NCBI GenBank assembly: GCA_002842345.1
Contig: PHCU01000033.1
Coordinates: 1 to 33,384, forward strand
DNA: 33,384 nt
From: Betaproteobacteria bacterium HGW-Betaproteobacteria-12
Lineage (GTDB): Bacteria; Pseudomonadota; Gammaproteobacteria; Burkholderiales; Rhodocyclaceae
Reading direction: 5' to 3'
The notes beneath the pieces were generated by a model. The model was not told where the DNA came from and ran no database searches. It saw only the letters and a program-made list of their open reading frames with translations. Each line of letters begins with the position of its first letter. Position 1 is the stretch's first letter. Position numbers and translations under genes: made by a program. This document shows, piece by piece, positions 15,092-23,296 of the stretch.

Positions 15092-16986
15092 AACACTGGC
15101 AACTGAACAAGGAAGAGAACGGCATCGTCGTCGCCGTGCTCGACAAGGCGGGTGAGTCGGCCAATTCGCTGTCGGCCGAGGTGATGGCCGAATTCGCGCA
15201 GATCCTTGACCAGCTCGACGTCTATCCGCCCACGAGCCTGATCGTCCGTTCCGGCAAGGCCGCCGGCTTCATCGCCGGGGCCGACATCTGCGAGTTCTCG
15301 CAACTCGATACGCCGGAGCGGGGCCGGGCGCTGGTCGAGCGCGGCTGGACACTGTTCAACCGCCTCGCCGCCGTGCCCTATCCGACGCTGGCGCTGGTCC
15401 GCGGCCATTGCCTCGGCGGCGGCCTGGAACTGGCGCTGGCCTGCCGCTACCTGCTGGCGGTCGACGAGCCCGGTACGAAAATGGGACTGCCGGAAGTCAT
15501 GCTCGGCATCTTCCCTGGCTGGGGCGGCATGCTGCGCCTGCCGCAGCGCGTCGGCCCGGCGGCGGCGCTGGACATGATGCTGACCGGCAAGACGCTCGAC
15601 GCCAAACGCGCCCGCAACCTAGGCCTGGCCGACGATTGCGTGCCGCCGTGGGTGATGGAAATGGCCGCCCGGCAACTGCTGCTGTCGAACACGCCGCGCC
15701 GGCCGTTGCCGCTGCTGCAGCGCCTGCTGGGCGGCCCGCTGAAAGGCGTGGTCGCCAGCGGCGCCCGCAAGCAGGTGGCGAAGAAGGCGCGGCCGGAACA
15801 CTACCCGGCGCCCTACGCGATCATCGACCTGTGGCAGAAGCACGACGGCAATGCGCTGGCGGCGCCCGAGGTGGTCGATCGCATCATCGCCTCGCCAACC
15901 GCCAAGAACCTGCTGCGCGTCTACCATCTGCAGGAGCGCCTGAAGGGCTTCGGTAAGGACAGCGACTTTGCGGCCAAGCATGTGCATGTCGTCGGCGCCG
16001 GCGTCATGGGCGGCGACATCGCCGCCTGGTGCGCGCTGCGCGGACTGACCGTAACGCTGCAGGATCAGTCGCTGGAACGCATCGCGCCGGCCTTGAAGCG
16101 GGCCCATGCCTTGTTCAAGAAGAAACTGCGCGAGCCGTTGCGGGTGCGTGCCGCCTTCGACCGCCTGATTCCCGATCCGGCCGGTGCCGGCGTAGCCAAG
16201 GCCGATGTCGTCATCGAGGCGATTTTCGAGAGCATCGAGGCCAAGCATGCGCTGTTCCGCGCCCTCGAGCCGAAGCTGAAGCCGACAGCGGTGCTGGCCA
16301 GCAACACCTCCAGCCTGCAACTGGAAGATCTGCGCACGGTGCTCGAACAGCCGGAACGCCTGGTCGGCATCCATTTCTTCAACCCGGTGGCGCTGATGCC
16401 GCTGGTCGAGGTGGTCGCCGCCGCTGGCGCCGATCCGGCCGCCGTGCGCGCCGCCTGCGCTTTCGTCCGGCAGATCGACAAGCTGCCGCTGCCGGTCAAG
16501 AGTGCCCCCGGCTTCCTGGTGAATGCCGTGCTGGCGCCCTACATGCTGGCGGCGATGCGGGCGGTCGACGAAGGTATCGCGCCGGCCACCGTCGATGCCG
16601 CGATGCTCGCTTACGGCATGCCGATGGGGCCGATCGAACTGGCCGATACCGTCGGCCTCGACATCGCCATGGCCGCCGGCCGGCAACTGGCCGACGGCGC
16701 CGAGCCGCCGCGCTGCCTGCAGGAGCGCATCGCGCGTCAGCAATTGGGCAAGAAGTGTGGCCAGGGTTTCTACGACTGGTCGTCGGGGCGGGCGGCGAAA
16801 TCGACTGCCGGCAACATACCGGCCGGCTTGGCTGAGCGTCTGGTGCAGCCGCTGATTGAACGGACGGCACGCCTGGTTGCCGAGGGCGTCGTTGCCGATG
16901 CTGATCTGGCGGATGCTGGCGTAATATTTGGCACGGGTTTCGCGCCCTTTACGGGAGGGCCGCTCAATTCGCAAAAAGTGCAGTAA
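15088..16986 (+). CDS. fadJ: Multifunctional enoyl-CoA hydratase / 3-hydroxyacyl-CoA dehydrogenase (FadB/FadJ type)
   Basis: This 632-residue enzyme catalyses hydration and the second oxidation of beta-oxidation. The N-terminal crotonase domain (about 1-190) has the oxyanion motif RGHCLGGGLELAL with Glu114, and GLPEVMLGIFPGWGG with Glu136, the two catalytic glutamates. After a linker, the NAD-binding motif VVGAGVMGGDIAAW starts near residue 299. It is followed by SNTSSLQL, IHFFNPVALMPLVEVV, and the dehydrogenase C-terminal domains (PMGPIELADTVGLD and a second, degenerate repeat). Its length is shorter than the 714-729 residues of E. coli FadB/FadJ, mainly through a short linker and end. It is the hydratase-first isozyme; the locus also encodes the reversed arrangement at 18571. 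Confidence 0.92.
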   Translation: MKHWQLNKEENGIVVAVLDKAGESANSLSAEVMAEFAQILDQLDVYPPTSLIVRSGKAAGFIAGADICEFSQLDTPERGRALVERGWTLFNRLAAVPYPTLALVRGHCLGGGLELALACRYLLAVDEPGTKMGLPEVMLGIFPGWGGMLRLPQRVGPAAALDMMLTGKTLDAKRARNLGLADDCVPPWVMEMAARQLLLSNTPRRPLPLLQRLLGGPLKGVVASGARKQVAKKARPEHYPAPYAIIDLWQKHDGNALAAPEVVDRIIASPTAKNLLRVYHLQERLKGFGKDSDFAAKHVHVVGAGVMGGDIAAWCALRGLTVTLQDQSLERIAPALKRAHALFKKKLREPLRVRAAFDRLIPDPAGAGVAKADVVIEAIFESIEAKHALFRALEPKLKPTAVLASNTSSLQLEDLRTVLEQPERLVGIHFFNPVALMPLVEVVAAAGADPAAVRAACAFVRQIDKLPLPVKSAPGFLVNAVLAPYMLAAMRAVDEGIAPATVDAAMLAYGMPMGPIELADTVGLDIAMAAGRQLADGAEPPRCLQERIARQQLGKKCGQGFYDWSSGRAAKSTAGNIPAGLAERLVQPLIERTARLVAEGVVADADLADAGVIFGTGFAPFTGGPLNSQKVQ

Positions 16987-17004
16987 ACCCGTGTTGTAGA
17001 TTTC

Positions 17005-17027
17005 CAACAAAGAAATTTTCTTTGTTG
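17005..17027. repeat. Near-perfect 23-bp palindrome between fadJ and fadL
   Basis: Arms CAACAAAGAAA and TTTCTTTGTTG flank a single T. The hairpin is AT-rich and lacks a clean T-run after it (GATTCATACG follows), so it is a poor terminator. It lies 18 nt after the fadJ stop and 95 nt before fadL. It could be an operator, a processing hairpin or a weak terminator. It does not match the PsrA-type core. Confidence 0.6.
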
Positions 17028-17121
17028 ATTCATACGGCATTTCAAGCAGCTGTTTGGGATTTAATCGTAAGTGCAGTAAGCGATAGACATCCCGCTCAAA
17101 AACATAAATGGAGACAAGACA

Positions 17122-18414
17122 ATGCAGAAATTCATCACGCCGCGCCTGATTCCCGCGCTGCTCGCCATCGCCTTTTCCGGCAGCGCTGCCGCTGCTGGTT
17201 TTCAGTTGCAGAACCAGACCGGCTCCGGCAACGGCAATGCCTTCGCCGGCGCTGCCGCTGCCGCCGAGGATGCCGGTACGGTCTTCTTCAATCCGGCCGG
17301 CATGAGCTATCTGGCGCGCGGACATAACATTTCCCTATCGGGCACCGTGCTGCATCGGGTGATCGACTTTTCCAACCAGGGGTCGACCACCGTCAATGCT
17401 GGCTTGTTTCCGCTCGGCACGACCAATGGCGGAGATGCCGGCGGCACCTCCTTTCTGCCACACGGCTACTGGGTCTGGGGTGTCTCGCAGCAGTTGAGCA
17501 TCGGCCTGGGGATCGGCCCGACCTTCGGCAACAAGACCGAATACGACTTCGATTTCGTTGGCCGCAATGCCGGCTACTTCGCCGAAATCGCACAGATCAA
17601 CATCAATCCGTCGCTGTCCTGGAAGATTAACGATCAGGTGTCGATCGGTGGCGGCATCAACTTCGCCCACAACGAGACGCACTTCAAGCAGGGCCTGGCC
17701 TTCCTGGGCGCAGGTGCAACGAGCAACCATCTCGATGTCAAGGGTGACGATTGGGCGGTCGGTTACAACCTCGGTGCCATGTTCCAGGTGGCGAAGTCGA
17801 CGCGCATCGGCCTGACCTATCGCTCAGAACTGGAATTCGATCTCGAGGGCAAACAGAAGACCAGCGTTACCGGCTTCGGTAGCCCACTGCTGGCCAACCA
17901 GGACATCAGCGCCAAGCTGAAAACCCCGGCCAATGCGTCGCTGGCCATTTCGCACATGATCAATGACCGGCTGGAACTGCTCGCCGATTACACCTGGACC
18001 GACTGGAGCGTCGTCGACACCATCCAGTTGAAGAACAAGCAGACGGGTGCCAACCTGAGCGCACTCAGCTACAACTTCAAGGATTCGTGGCGGGTGGGCG
18101 TCGGCGGCAACTATCAATACAACAACGACCTGAAACTGCGCTTCGGCATCGCCCACGACAAGGCACCGGTGAAGTCGGCAGCCGACCGCACGATGACCCT
18201 GCCCGATACCGACCGCACCTGGCTGTCGTTCGGCGTCAAATACAAGCTCTCGCCGCAGGCGTCGGTCGATGTTGGCTACACGCACATCTTCTTTGCCAAC
18301 GGCAAGACCGAGAGAGCGGTCGACTTCCCGGCCGGCACGACGCGCCAGGTCATTCGTGGCGATTGGGACAACAGCGTGGACATCGTCTCGGCCCAGCTCA
18401 ACTACAGCTTCTGA
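17122..18414 (+). CDS. fadL: FadL-family outer-membrane long-chain fatty-acid transporter
   Basis: This is a 430-residue OmpP1/FadL/TodX beta-barrel that admits long-chain fatty acids through the outer membrane. Signal peptide residues 1-24 end SGSAAAA. The mature N-terminal plug has GFQLQNQTGSGNGNAFAGAA and the family motif FFNPAGMSYL. The barrel is a series of alternating aromatic/polar strands (GLTYRSELEFDLEG, LSFGVKYKL) and ends in SAQLNYSF with the terminal Phe used for BAM recognition. It has its own leader with GGAGACAA, identical over 15 nt to that of fadE. Place in the locus: uptake step before FadD activation. The terminator at 18439-18464 ends the transcript. Confidence 0.93.
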   Translation: MQKFITPRLIPALLAIAFSGSAAAAGFQLQNQTGSGNGNAFAGAAAAAEDAGTVFFNPAGMSYLARGHNISLSGTVLHRVIDFSNQGSTTVNAGLFPLGTTNGGDAGGTSFLPHGYWVWGVSQQLSIGLGIGPTFGNKTEYDFDFVGRNAGYFAEIAQININPSLSWKINDQVSIGGGINFAHNETHFKQGLAFLGAGATSNHLDVKGDDWAVGYNLGAMFQVAKSTRIGLTYRSELEFDLEGKQKTSVTGFGSPLLANQDISAKLKTPANASLAISHMINDRLELLADYTWTDWSVVDTIQLKNKQTGANLSALSYNFKDSWRVGVGGNYQYNNDLKLRFGIAHDKAPVKSAADRTMTLPDTDRTWLSFGVKYKLSPQASVDVGYTHIFFANGKTERAVDFPAGTTRQVIRGDWDNSVDIVSAQLNYSF

Positions 18415-18438
18415 TCCCGCATTCCTTGCGTACTTCAC

Positions 18439-18464
18439 ACCCCGGTTCGTCCGGGGTTTTTTTT
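18439..18464 (+). terminator. Rho-independent terminator after fadL
   Basis: CCCCGG (18440-18445) pairs with CCGGGG (18451-18456) around TTCGT, extended by an A-T pair at 18439/18457. A run of eight T residues follows (18457-18464). Confidence 0.92.
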
Positions 18465-18486
18465 GCGAATTTGCCAAGAAAACGGC

Positions 18487-18514
18487 TTGACCCGGCGAGT
18501 TGCAAGTCTATAAT
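18487..18514 (+). promoter_or_regulatory. Strong sigma-70 promoter of the second fad operon
   Basis: TTGACC (18487-18492) and the consensus TATAAT (18509-18514) are separated by 16 nt. It lies 57-84 nt before the TTG start at 18571 and immediately before and overlapping a PsrA-type operator. This is the strongest-looking promoter in the window. Confidence 0.82.
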
Positions 18515-18531
18515 TCAAACGTTCGTTTTAT
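18513..18531. promoter_or_regulatory. PsrA-type operator of the second fad operon
   Basis: ATTCAAACGTTCGTTTTAT contains CAAAC-GTTC-GTTTT, nine of ten positions of the PsrA box. It shares ATTCAAACG-NN-CGT with the palindrome in front of the psrA-like gene. It overlaps the end of the -10 box and covers the expected transcription start, an arrangement for repression. A further half-site AAACGAAAC lies at 18534-18542. Confidence 0.75.
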
Positions 18532-18570
18532 TTAAACGAAACCCAAATAAGATCATGAAAGGAGACAAGC

Positions 18571-20967
18571 TTGAACAAGTTGATCGTTAGAAAGGCAGCG
18601 GTACTCGGCGCCGGTGTCATGGGGGCGCAGATCGCCGCGCACCTGGCCAATGCCGGCGTGCCGGTGGTGCTGTTCGACCTGCCGGCCAAGGAGGGCGACA
18701 AGAACGGCGTCGTCGCCAAAGCGCTCGATGGCCTGAAGAAACTGGACCCGGCGCCGCTGGCCAGCAAGGGCAAGCTGAAGTTCATCGATGCCGCCAACTA
18801 CGACGAGCATCTGCCGCTGCTCGCCGGCTGTGATCTGGTGATCGAGGCCATCGCCGAGCGCATGGACTGGAAGAACGACCTCTACGCCAAGATCGCGCCG
18901 CACCTCGGGGCCAACGCCATCATCGCGTCCAATACCTCAGGCCTGTCGATGAATGCGCTGGCCCAGGGCCTGCCGGAGTCGGTGCGGCCGCGTTTCTGCG
19001 GCATCCACTTCTTCAACCCGCCGCGCTACATGCATCTGGTCGAGATCATCGGCACGCAGAGCACCGATGCCTCCACGCTCGACGCGCTGGAAACCTGGCT
19101 GACCTCGCGCCTGGGCAAGGGCGTGATCCGTGCCCTCGACACCCCGAACTTCGTTGCCAACCGCATCGGCGTCTTCTCGATCCTGGCCGTGATACACCAC
19201 ACCCAGGCTTTCGGCCTCGGTTTCGACGAAGTCGATGCGCTGACCGGCCCGAAGATCGGCCGGCCGAAGAGCGCCACCTACCGCACCGCCGACGTGGTCG
19301 GCCTGGACACCCTGGCGCATGTGGTCAAGACCATGCAGGACACGCTGCCGGACGATCCCTGGCATCGCCATTTCGTCACGCCGGCCTGGCTGCAGGCGCT
19401 GATCGCCCAAGGGGCGCTCGGCCAGAAGACGCGTTGCGGCATCTTCCGCAAGCAGGGCCGGGAAATCCAGGTGCTCGATCTGGCCAAGCAGGATTACCGC
19501 ACTTCGGCCGGCGAAATTGCCGACGAAGTCGGCGCCATCCTGAAGCTGCGCCATCCCGGCGAGAAATTCGCCGCGCTGCGCGCTTCGAACCATCCGCAGG
19601 CGCAGTTCCTGTGGGCCATCTTCCGCGACATCTTCCATTACGCGGCGGTGCAGCTCGAGCACGTCGCCGACAATGCCCGCGACCTTGACCTGGCCATGCG
19701 CTGGGGCTTCGGCTGGGCGCAGGGGCCGTTCGAAACCTGGCAGGCAGCCGGCTGGCAGGCGATCGCCGGTGCCGTCGCCGCCGACATCGAAGCCGGCAAG
19801 GCGATGAGCGACGCTCCGCTGCCCGCCTGGGTCGGCGATGGCCGCGATGGCGTGCATACGCCGTTCGGCTCGTGGTCGGCGCGCCAGCAGCGCTATGTCG
19901 ACCGTTCGCAACTGCCGGTCTACCAGCGCCAGATCTTCCCCGAAACGGTGCTCGGCGAAGGCGCCTCGGCACCCGAGAAGTCCGGTGAGACGGTCTTTGA
20001 AAACGAAGGCGTCCGCCTGTGGACGCTGCCCGACGTCGATGCCGGCATCGGCATCCTGTCGATCAAGTCGAAGATGCACACCATCGGCAACGAGGTGCTC
20101 GATGGCGTCATCGCTGCCGTGCGCACGGCCGAAACGCAGCTCGACGGCGTTGTCGTCTGGCACGAAGCGCCGTTCGCCGTCGGCGCCAACCTGGCCCAGG
20201 TGACGGAAGCCATTGCCGCCGGCCAGTTCGATCTGCTGGAGCAGACCGTCGAGAAATTCCAGCGTGCCTCGCAGACGCTGAAATACGCCCAGGTGCCGGT
20301 CGTCACTGCGGTGCAGGGCATGGCCCTGGGCGGCGGCTGCGAGTTCCTGATGCATGCCGGCAAGCGGGTGATGGCGCTGGAAAGCTACATCGGCCTGGTC
20401 GAGGCCGGCGTCGGGCTGATTCCGGCTGGTGGCGGCTGCAAGGAATTCGCCGTACGCGCCGCCGACTGGGCGGCACAGTCGGCGACGCCGGGCGAGGTGT
20501 TCAACTACCTGCAGCCGGTGTTCCAGACCATCGCCATGGCCAAGGTCGCCAAGAGTGCCGTCGAAGCGGTCGAGTGCGGTTTTGCCAGGCCGACCGACAC
20601 CATCCTGTTCAATCCCCACGAACTGCTCTATGTGGCGATCCGCGAGGCGCGAGCGATGGCCGAGGCCGGTTATGCACCGCCGCCGCAGGCACGGGCCATT
20701 CCGGTCGCCGGCAAGAACGGCATCGCCACCTTCGAGATGATGCTGGTCAACATGAAGGAGGGCGGCATGATCTCGGCCCACGACTACAAGGTGGCGAAAT
20801 ACGCCGCCATCGCCCTGTGCGGCGGCGAAGTCGAGACCGGCAGCCTGGTCGACGAGGAGTGGCTGATCACCGTCGAGCGCCGGCTGTTCGTCGAGTTGCT
20901 GAAAACCCCCGAAACCCAGGCCCGGATCAAGCACACGCTTGAAACCGGCAAGCCGCTGCGCAACTGA
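18571..20967 (+). CDS. 3-hydroxyacyl-CoA dehydrogenase / enoyl-CoA hydratase with reversed domain order (FadN type)
   Basis: This is a 798-residue multifunctional beta-oxidation enzyme. The dehydrogenase comes first: NAD-binding VLGAGVMGAQIAAHLANAG (Gly13, Gly15, Gly18), IASNTSGLSM, then HFFNPPRYMHLVEIIG and two dehydrogenase C-terminal domains to about residue 440. The crotonase domain follows (about 470-730) with GMALGGGCEFL and GLVEAGVGLIPAGGG. Glu591 and Glu611 are 20 residues apart, like the catalytic pair of hydratases. This order is that of B. subtilis FadN and is opposite to FadB/FadJ. The start is TTG, 6 nt after GGAGAC, since no ATG fits. It heads the second fad operon; the thiolase follows after 22 nt. 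Confidence 0.92.
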   Translation: MNKLIVRKAAVLGAGVMGAQIAAHLANAGVPVVLFDLPAKEGDKNGVVAKALDGLKKLDPAPLASKGKLKFIDAANYDEHLPLLAGCDLVIEAIAERMDWKNDLYAKIAPHLGANAIIASNTSGLSMNALAQGLPESVRPRFCGIHFFNPPRYMHLVEIIGTQSTDASTLDALETWLTSRLGKGVIRALDTPNFVANRIGVFSILAVIHHTQAFGLGFDEVDALTGPKIGRPKSATYRTADVVGLDTLAHVVKTMQDTLPDDPWHRHFVTPAWLQALIAQGALGQKTRCGIFRKQGREIQVLDLAKQDYRTSAGEIADEVGAILKLRHPGEKFAALRASNHPQAQFLWAIFRDIFHYAAVQLEHVADNARDLDLAMRWGFGWAQGPFETWQAAGWQAIAGAVAADIEAGKAMSDAPLPAWVGDGRDGVHTPFGSWSARQQRYVDRSQLPVYQRQIFPETVLGEGASAPEKSGETVFENEGVRLWTLPDVDAGIGILSIKSKMHTIGNEVLDGVIAAVRTAETQLDGVVVWHEAPFAVGANLAQVTEAIAAGQFDLLEQTVEKFQRASQTLKYAQVPVVTAVQGMALGGGCEFLMHAGKRVMALESYIGLVEAGVGLIPAGGGCKEFAVRAADWAAQSATPGEVFNYLQPVFQTIAMAKVAKSAVEAVECGFARPTDTILFNPHELLYVAIREARAMAEAGYAPPPQARAIPVAGKNGIATFEMMLVNMKEGGMISAHDYKVAKYAAIALCGGEVETGSLVDEEWLITVERRLFVELLKTPETQARIKHTLETGKPLRN

Positions 20968-20989
20968 TCGGCCGAGGAGACAGATAAAA

Positions 20990-22189
20990 ATGAGCAAACA
21001 GATTCAAGACGCCTACATCGTCGCCGCCACCCGCCTGCCGGTGGCCAAGAAGAACGGCATGTTCAGGAACGTGCGGCCGGACGACATGCTGGCCGCGGTC
21101 ATCAGGGCGGTCGTCGCCCAGGTGCCGGGCATCGACCCGGCGCGCATCGGCGACGTGATCGTCGGCTGCGCCATGCCGGAAGCCGAGCAGGGCATGAACG
21201 TCGCCCGTATCGGCGCGCTGCTGGCCGGTCTGCCGATCACCGTGCCGGGCATTACCATCAACCGCTTCTGCTCCTCCGGGGTGCAGGCGGTGGCCGATGC
21301 CGCCAACCAGATCCGCCTCGGCCTGGCCGACGTGATGATCGCCGCTGGCACCGAGTCGATGAGCGTGATGCCGCAGATCATGGGCAACAAGATGTCGATG
21401 AACCCGGCCATCTTCGCCAAGGAGGAAAACCTCGGCATCGCGTATGGCATGGGTCTGACCGCCGAGAAGGTGGCGAATCAGTGGAAGATCAGCCGCGAGG
21501 CCCAGGATGCCTTTGCCCTGGCCTCCAACCAGAAGGCCTGCGCGGCGATTGCCGCCGGACACTTCCAGGCCGAGACGACGCCCTACGCGATCCGCGAAAG
21601 CCTGCCCGATCTGGCTTCCGGCGAAATCCGCCTCCGCGAGCGCCTTGCCGAGCATGACGAAGGTCCGCGCGCCGATGCTTCGCTGGAGCGTCTCGGCAAG
21701 CTGAAGCCGGTATTCCATGCGCGCGGTTCGGTGACCGCCGGCAACTCGTCGCAGATGTCGGACGGGGCTGGTGCCGTGATGCTGGTTTCGGAAAAGGTGC
21801 TGCGCGAACACAATCTGACGCCGCTCGCCCGATTTGCCGGCTACGCGGTCGGTGGTGTCGCGCCGGAAATCATGGGCATCGGCCCGATCGCGGCGATCCC
21901 CAAGGTGCTGGCCCAGGTCGGCATCGCGCAGGACGACCTCGACTGGATCGAGCTCAACGAAGCCTTCGCCGCCCAGTCGCTGGCCGTGCTGCAGGAGCTG
22001 CGGCTGAACCCGGACAAGGTCAATCCGCTCGGCGGCGCCATCGCGCTGGGCCACCCGCTCGGCGCCACCGGTGCCATCCGCATCGCCACCGTCGTCCATG
22101 GCTTGAAGCGCACCGGCGGCAAGTACGGCATGGTGACCATGTGCATCGGCACCGGCATGGGCGCGGCCGGCATCATCGAGGCCCTGTAA
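20990..22189 (+). CDS. fadA: Acetyl-CoA C-acyltransferase (3-ketoacyl-CoA thiolase), FadA type
   Basis: This is a 399-residue thiolase. The nucleophile is Cys94 in TINRFCSSGVQA. IELNEAFAAQSLAV, the catalytic His in GGAIALGHPLGATGA and the Cys in TMCIGTGMGAAGII complete the active site. The length is typical for FadA. The ATG at 20990 follows GAGGAGACAG. It is the thiolase partner of the upstream reversed-order multifunctional enzyme, and it is clearly different from the thiolase at 13805 (428 residues, different insert), so the locus carries two complete hydratase/dehydrogenase/thiolase sets. The next gene starts 3 nt after the stop. Confidence 0.93.
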   Translation: MSKQIQDAYIVAATRLPVAKKNGMFRNVRPDDMLAAVIRAVVAQVPGIDPARIGDVIVGCAMPEAEQGMNVARIGALLAGLPITVPGITINRFCSSGVQAVADAANQIRLGLADVMIAAGTESMSVMPQIMGNKMSMNPAIFAKEENLGIAYGMGLTAEKVANQWKISREAQDAFALASNQKACAAIAAGHFQAETTPYAIRESLPDLASGEIRLRERLAEHDEGPRADASLERLGKLKPVFHARGSVTAGNSSQMSDGAGAVMLVSEKVLREHNLTPLARFAGYAVGGVAPEIMGIGPIAAIPKVLAQVGIAQDDLDWIELNEAFAAQSLAVLQELRLNPDKVNPLGGAIALGHPLGATGAIRIATVVHGLKRTGGKYGMVTMCIGTGMGAAGIIEAL

Positions 22190-22192
22190 GCC

Positions 22193-22708
22193 ATGAAACC
22201 CGCCTGGCTGAAGAAACTCTCACCGGCCTGGCGGGCGCGCATGGTGCGCCTGGGCTTCAACCTGCATCCGGCCTTTCGCGGTACCGGCGGGCGGGTGATC
22301 CATGTGGCGCGTGACCTGCGCCACATGCGTATCTGCCTGCCACTGAACTGGAAGACCAAGAACATCGTCGGCTCGCTGTACGGTGGCTCGCTGTTCGCCA
22401 TCACCGACGGCGCCCATCCGATGATGCTGATGGCGGCGCTCGGCGACGGCTACATCGTCTGGGACAAGGCAGCGAGCATCCGTTATCGCAAGCCGGGACG
22501 GTCGACGCTGTATGCCGATTTCCTGCTGCCCGGCGAAGAGGTCGAGGCCATTCAGGCGGCGCTGCAGGAGTTTCCGGAGCTTGAGCGGACTTTTCAGGTC
22601 GAACTCAAGGATGATCAGGGCATCGTCCATGCCGTGGTCGAACGCACGGTTTATATTGCAGAAAAAAATCACTACAGCCGAAAAATCGGTGGAGGAGACA
22701 AACCATGA
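22193..22708 (+). CDS. DUF4442 hotdog-fold protein, putative acyl-CoA thioesterase
   Basis: This is a 171-residue protein of the DUF4442/PaaI-like hotdog type. The core helix follows NIVGSLYGGSLFAITDGAHP, then MMLMAALGDGYIVWDKAA and IRYRKPGRSTLYADF. Hotdog thioesterases carry the catalytic Asp/Glu on this helix: the Asp in ITDGAHP is the candidate. No signal peptide or membrane segment, so cytoplasmic. It lies 3 nt after the thiolase and overlaps the following gene by 4 nt, so it belongs to the operon. Likely it hydrolyses stalled or surplus acyl-CoA, releasing CoA during beta-oxidation. The specific substrate is unknown. Confidence 0.8.
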   Translation: MKPAWLKKLSPAWRARMVRLGFNLHPAFRGTGGRVIHVARDLRHMRICLPLNWKTKNIVGSLYGGSLFAITDGAHPMMLMAALGDGYIVWDKAASIRYRKPGRSTLYADFLLPGEEVEAIQAALQEFPELERTFQVELKDDQGIVHAVVERTVYIAEKNHYSRKIGGGDKP

Positions 22709-23283
22709 GATTGGCAGCGAAACCCCGCGCCCTGCTGCTGGCCCTGTGCCTGGCAATAGGCGCGGTTCAGGCGGCCGAGGTGGCCGGCGTCAAGATTGAC
22801 GATGCCGTGAAGGTCGGCGGCAGCGACCTGGTGTTGAACGGCGCCGGCCTGCGCAGCAAGCTGTTCATCAAGGTCTATGTCGGTGCGCTGTATGTCGGGC
22901 AGAAGGCCAGTACGCCGGCCGCCATCTACGCCAGCCCGGCGCCGCGCCGGATGCTGATGCGCATGCTGCGCGACATGGACGCCGAGACCTTGCATGGTGC
23001 GCTCGACGACGGCCTGCGCAACAACCTGACGGCGGCCGAACTGGTGGCGATGCAGGGGCAGGCCGAGCAACTCGGCACCTTGATGAAGGGCATCGGCAAG
23101 GTCCGCGAGGGCGATGCCGTGGCCATCGATTTCACAGCTGACGGCTTGACCTTCAGCCTGAACAACCAGGTTCGTGGGGCGGTGGCCGGGGCGGATTTCG
23201 CCCGGGCGCTGCTGCGTGTGTGGCTGGGCGACAAGCCGGCGGATGCCTCGCTGAAGAAGGCACTGCTCGGTAACCGTGACTAA
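22705..23283 (+). CDS. Exported chalcone isomerase-like protein
   Basis: This 192-residue protein has a Sec signal peptide (residues 1-23, cleavage after AVQAA). It then reads as the bacterial chalcone-isomerase-like domain: [20 protein letters not shown]-type sequence (here [20 protein letters not shown], about 46-65), [20 protein letters not shown] and a C-terminal [13 protein letters not shown] that closes the fold. Plant members of this fold include fatty-acid-binding proteins, and the bacterial ones have no proven activity. Its position in a fatty-acid operon, overlapping the thioesterase gene by ATGA and 13 nt from fadD, suggests a periplasmic fatty-acid carrier between FadL and FadD. 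That role is inference. Confidence 0.85.
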   Translation: MRLAAKPRALLLALCLAIGAVQAAEVAGVKIDDAVKVGGSDLVLNGAGLRSKLFIKVYVGALYVGQKASTPAAIYASPAPRRMLMRMLRDMDAETLHGALDDGLRNNLTAAELVAMQGQAEQLGTLMKGIGKVREGDAVAIDFTADGLTFSLNNQVRGAVAGADFARALLRVWLGDKPADASLKKALLGNRD

Positions 23284-23296
23284 GGAGGAGAGAAAA

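Noticed and set aside
15619-17325. 568-codon minus-strand frame opposite the multifunctional enzyme
   Set aside because: Same shadow effect; composition is biased and it runs across the fadJ-fadL gap without a sensible product.
18937-20997. 686-codon minus-strand frame opposite the reversed-order multifunctional enzyme
   Set aside because: Antisense shadow in GC-rich coding DNA; no motif, and it spans catalytic motifs of the true gene.
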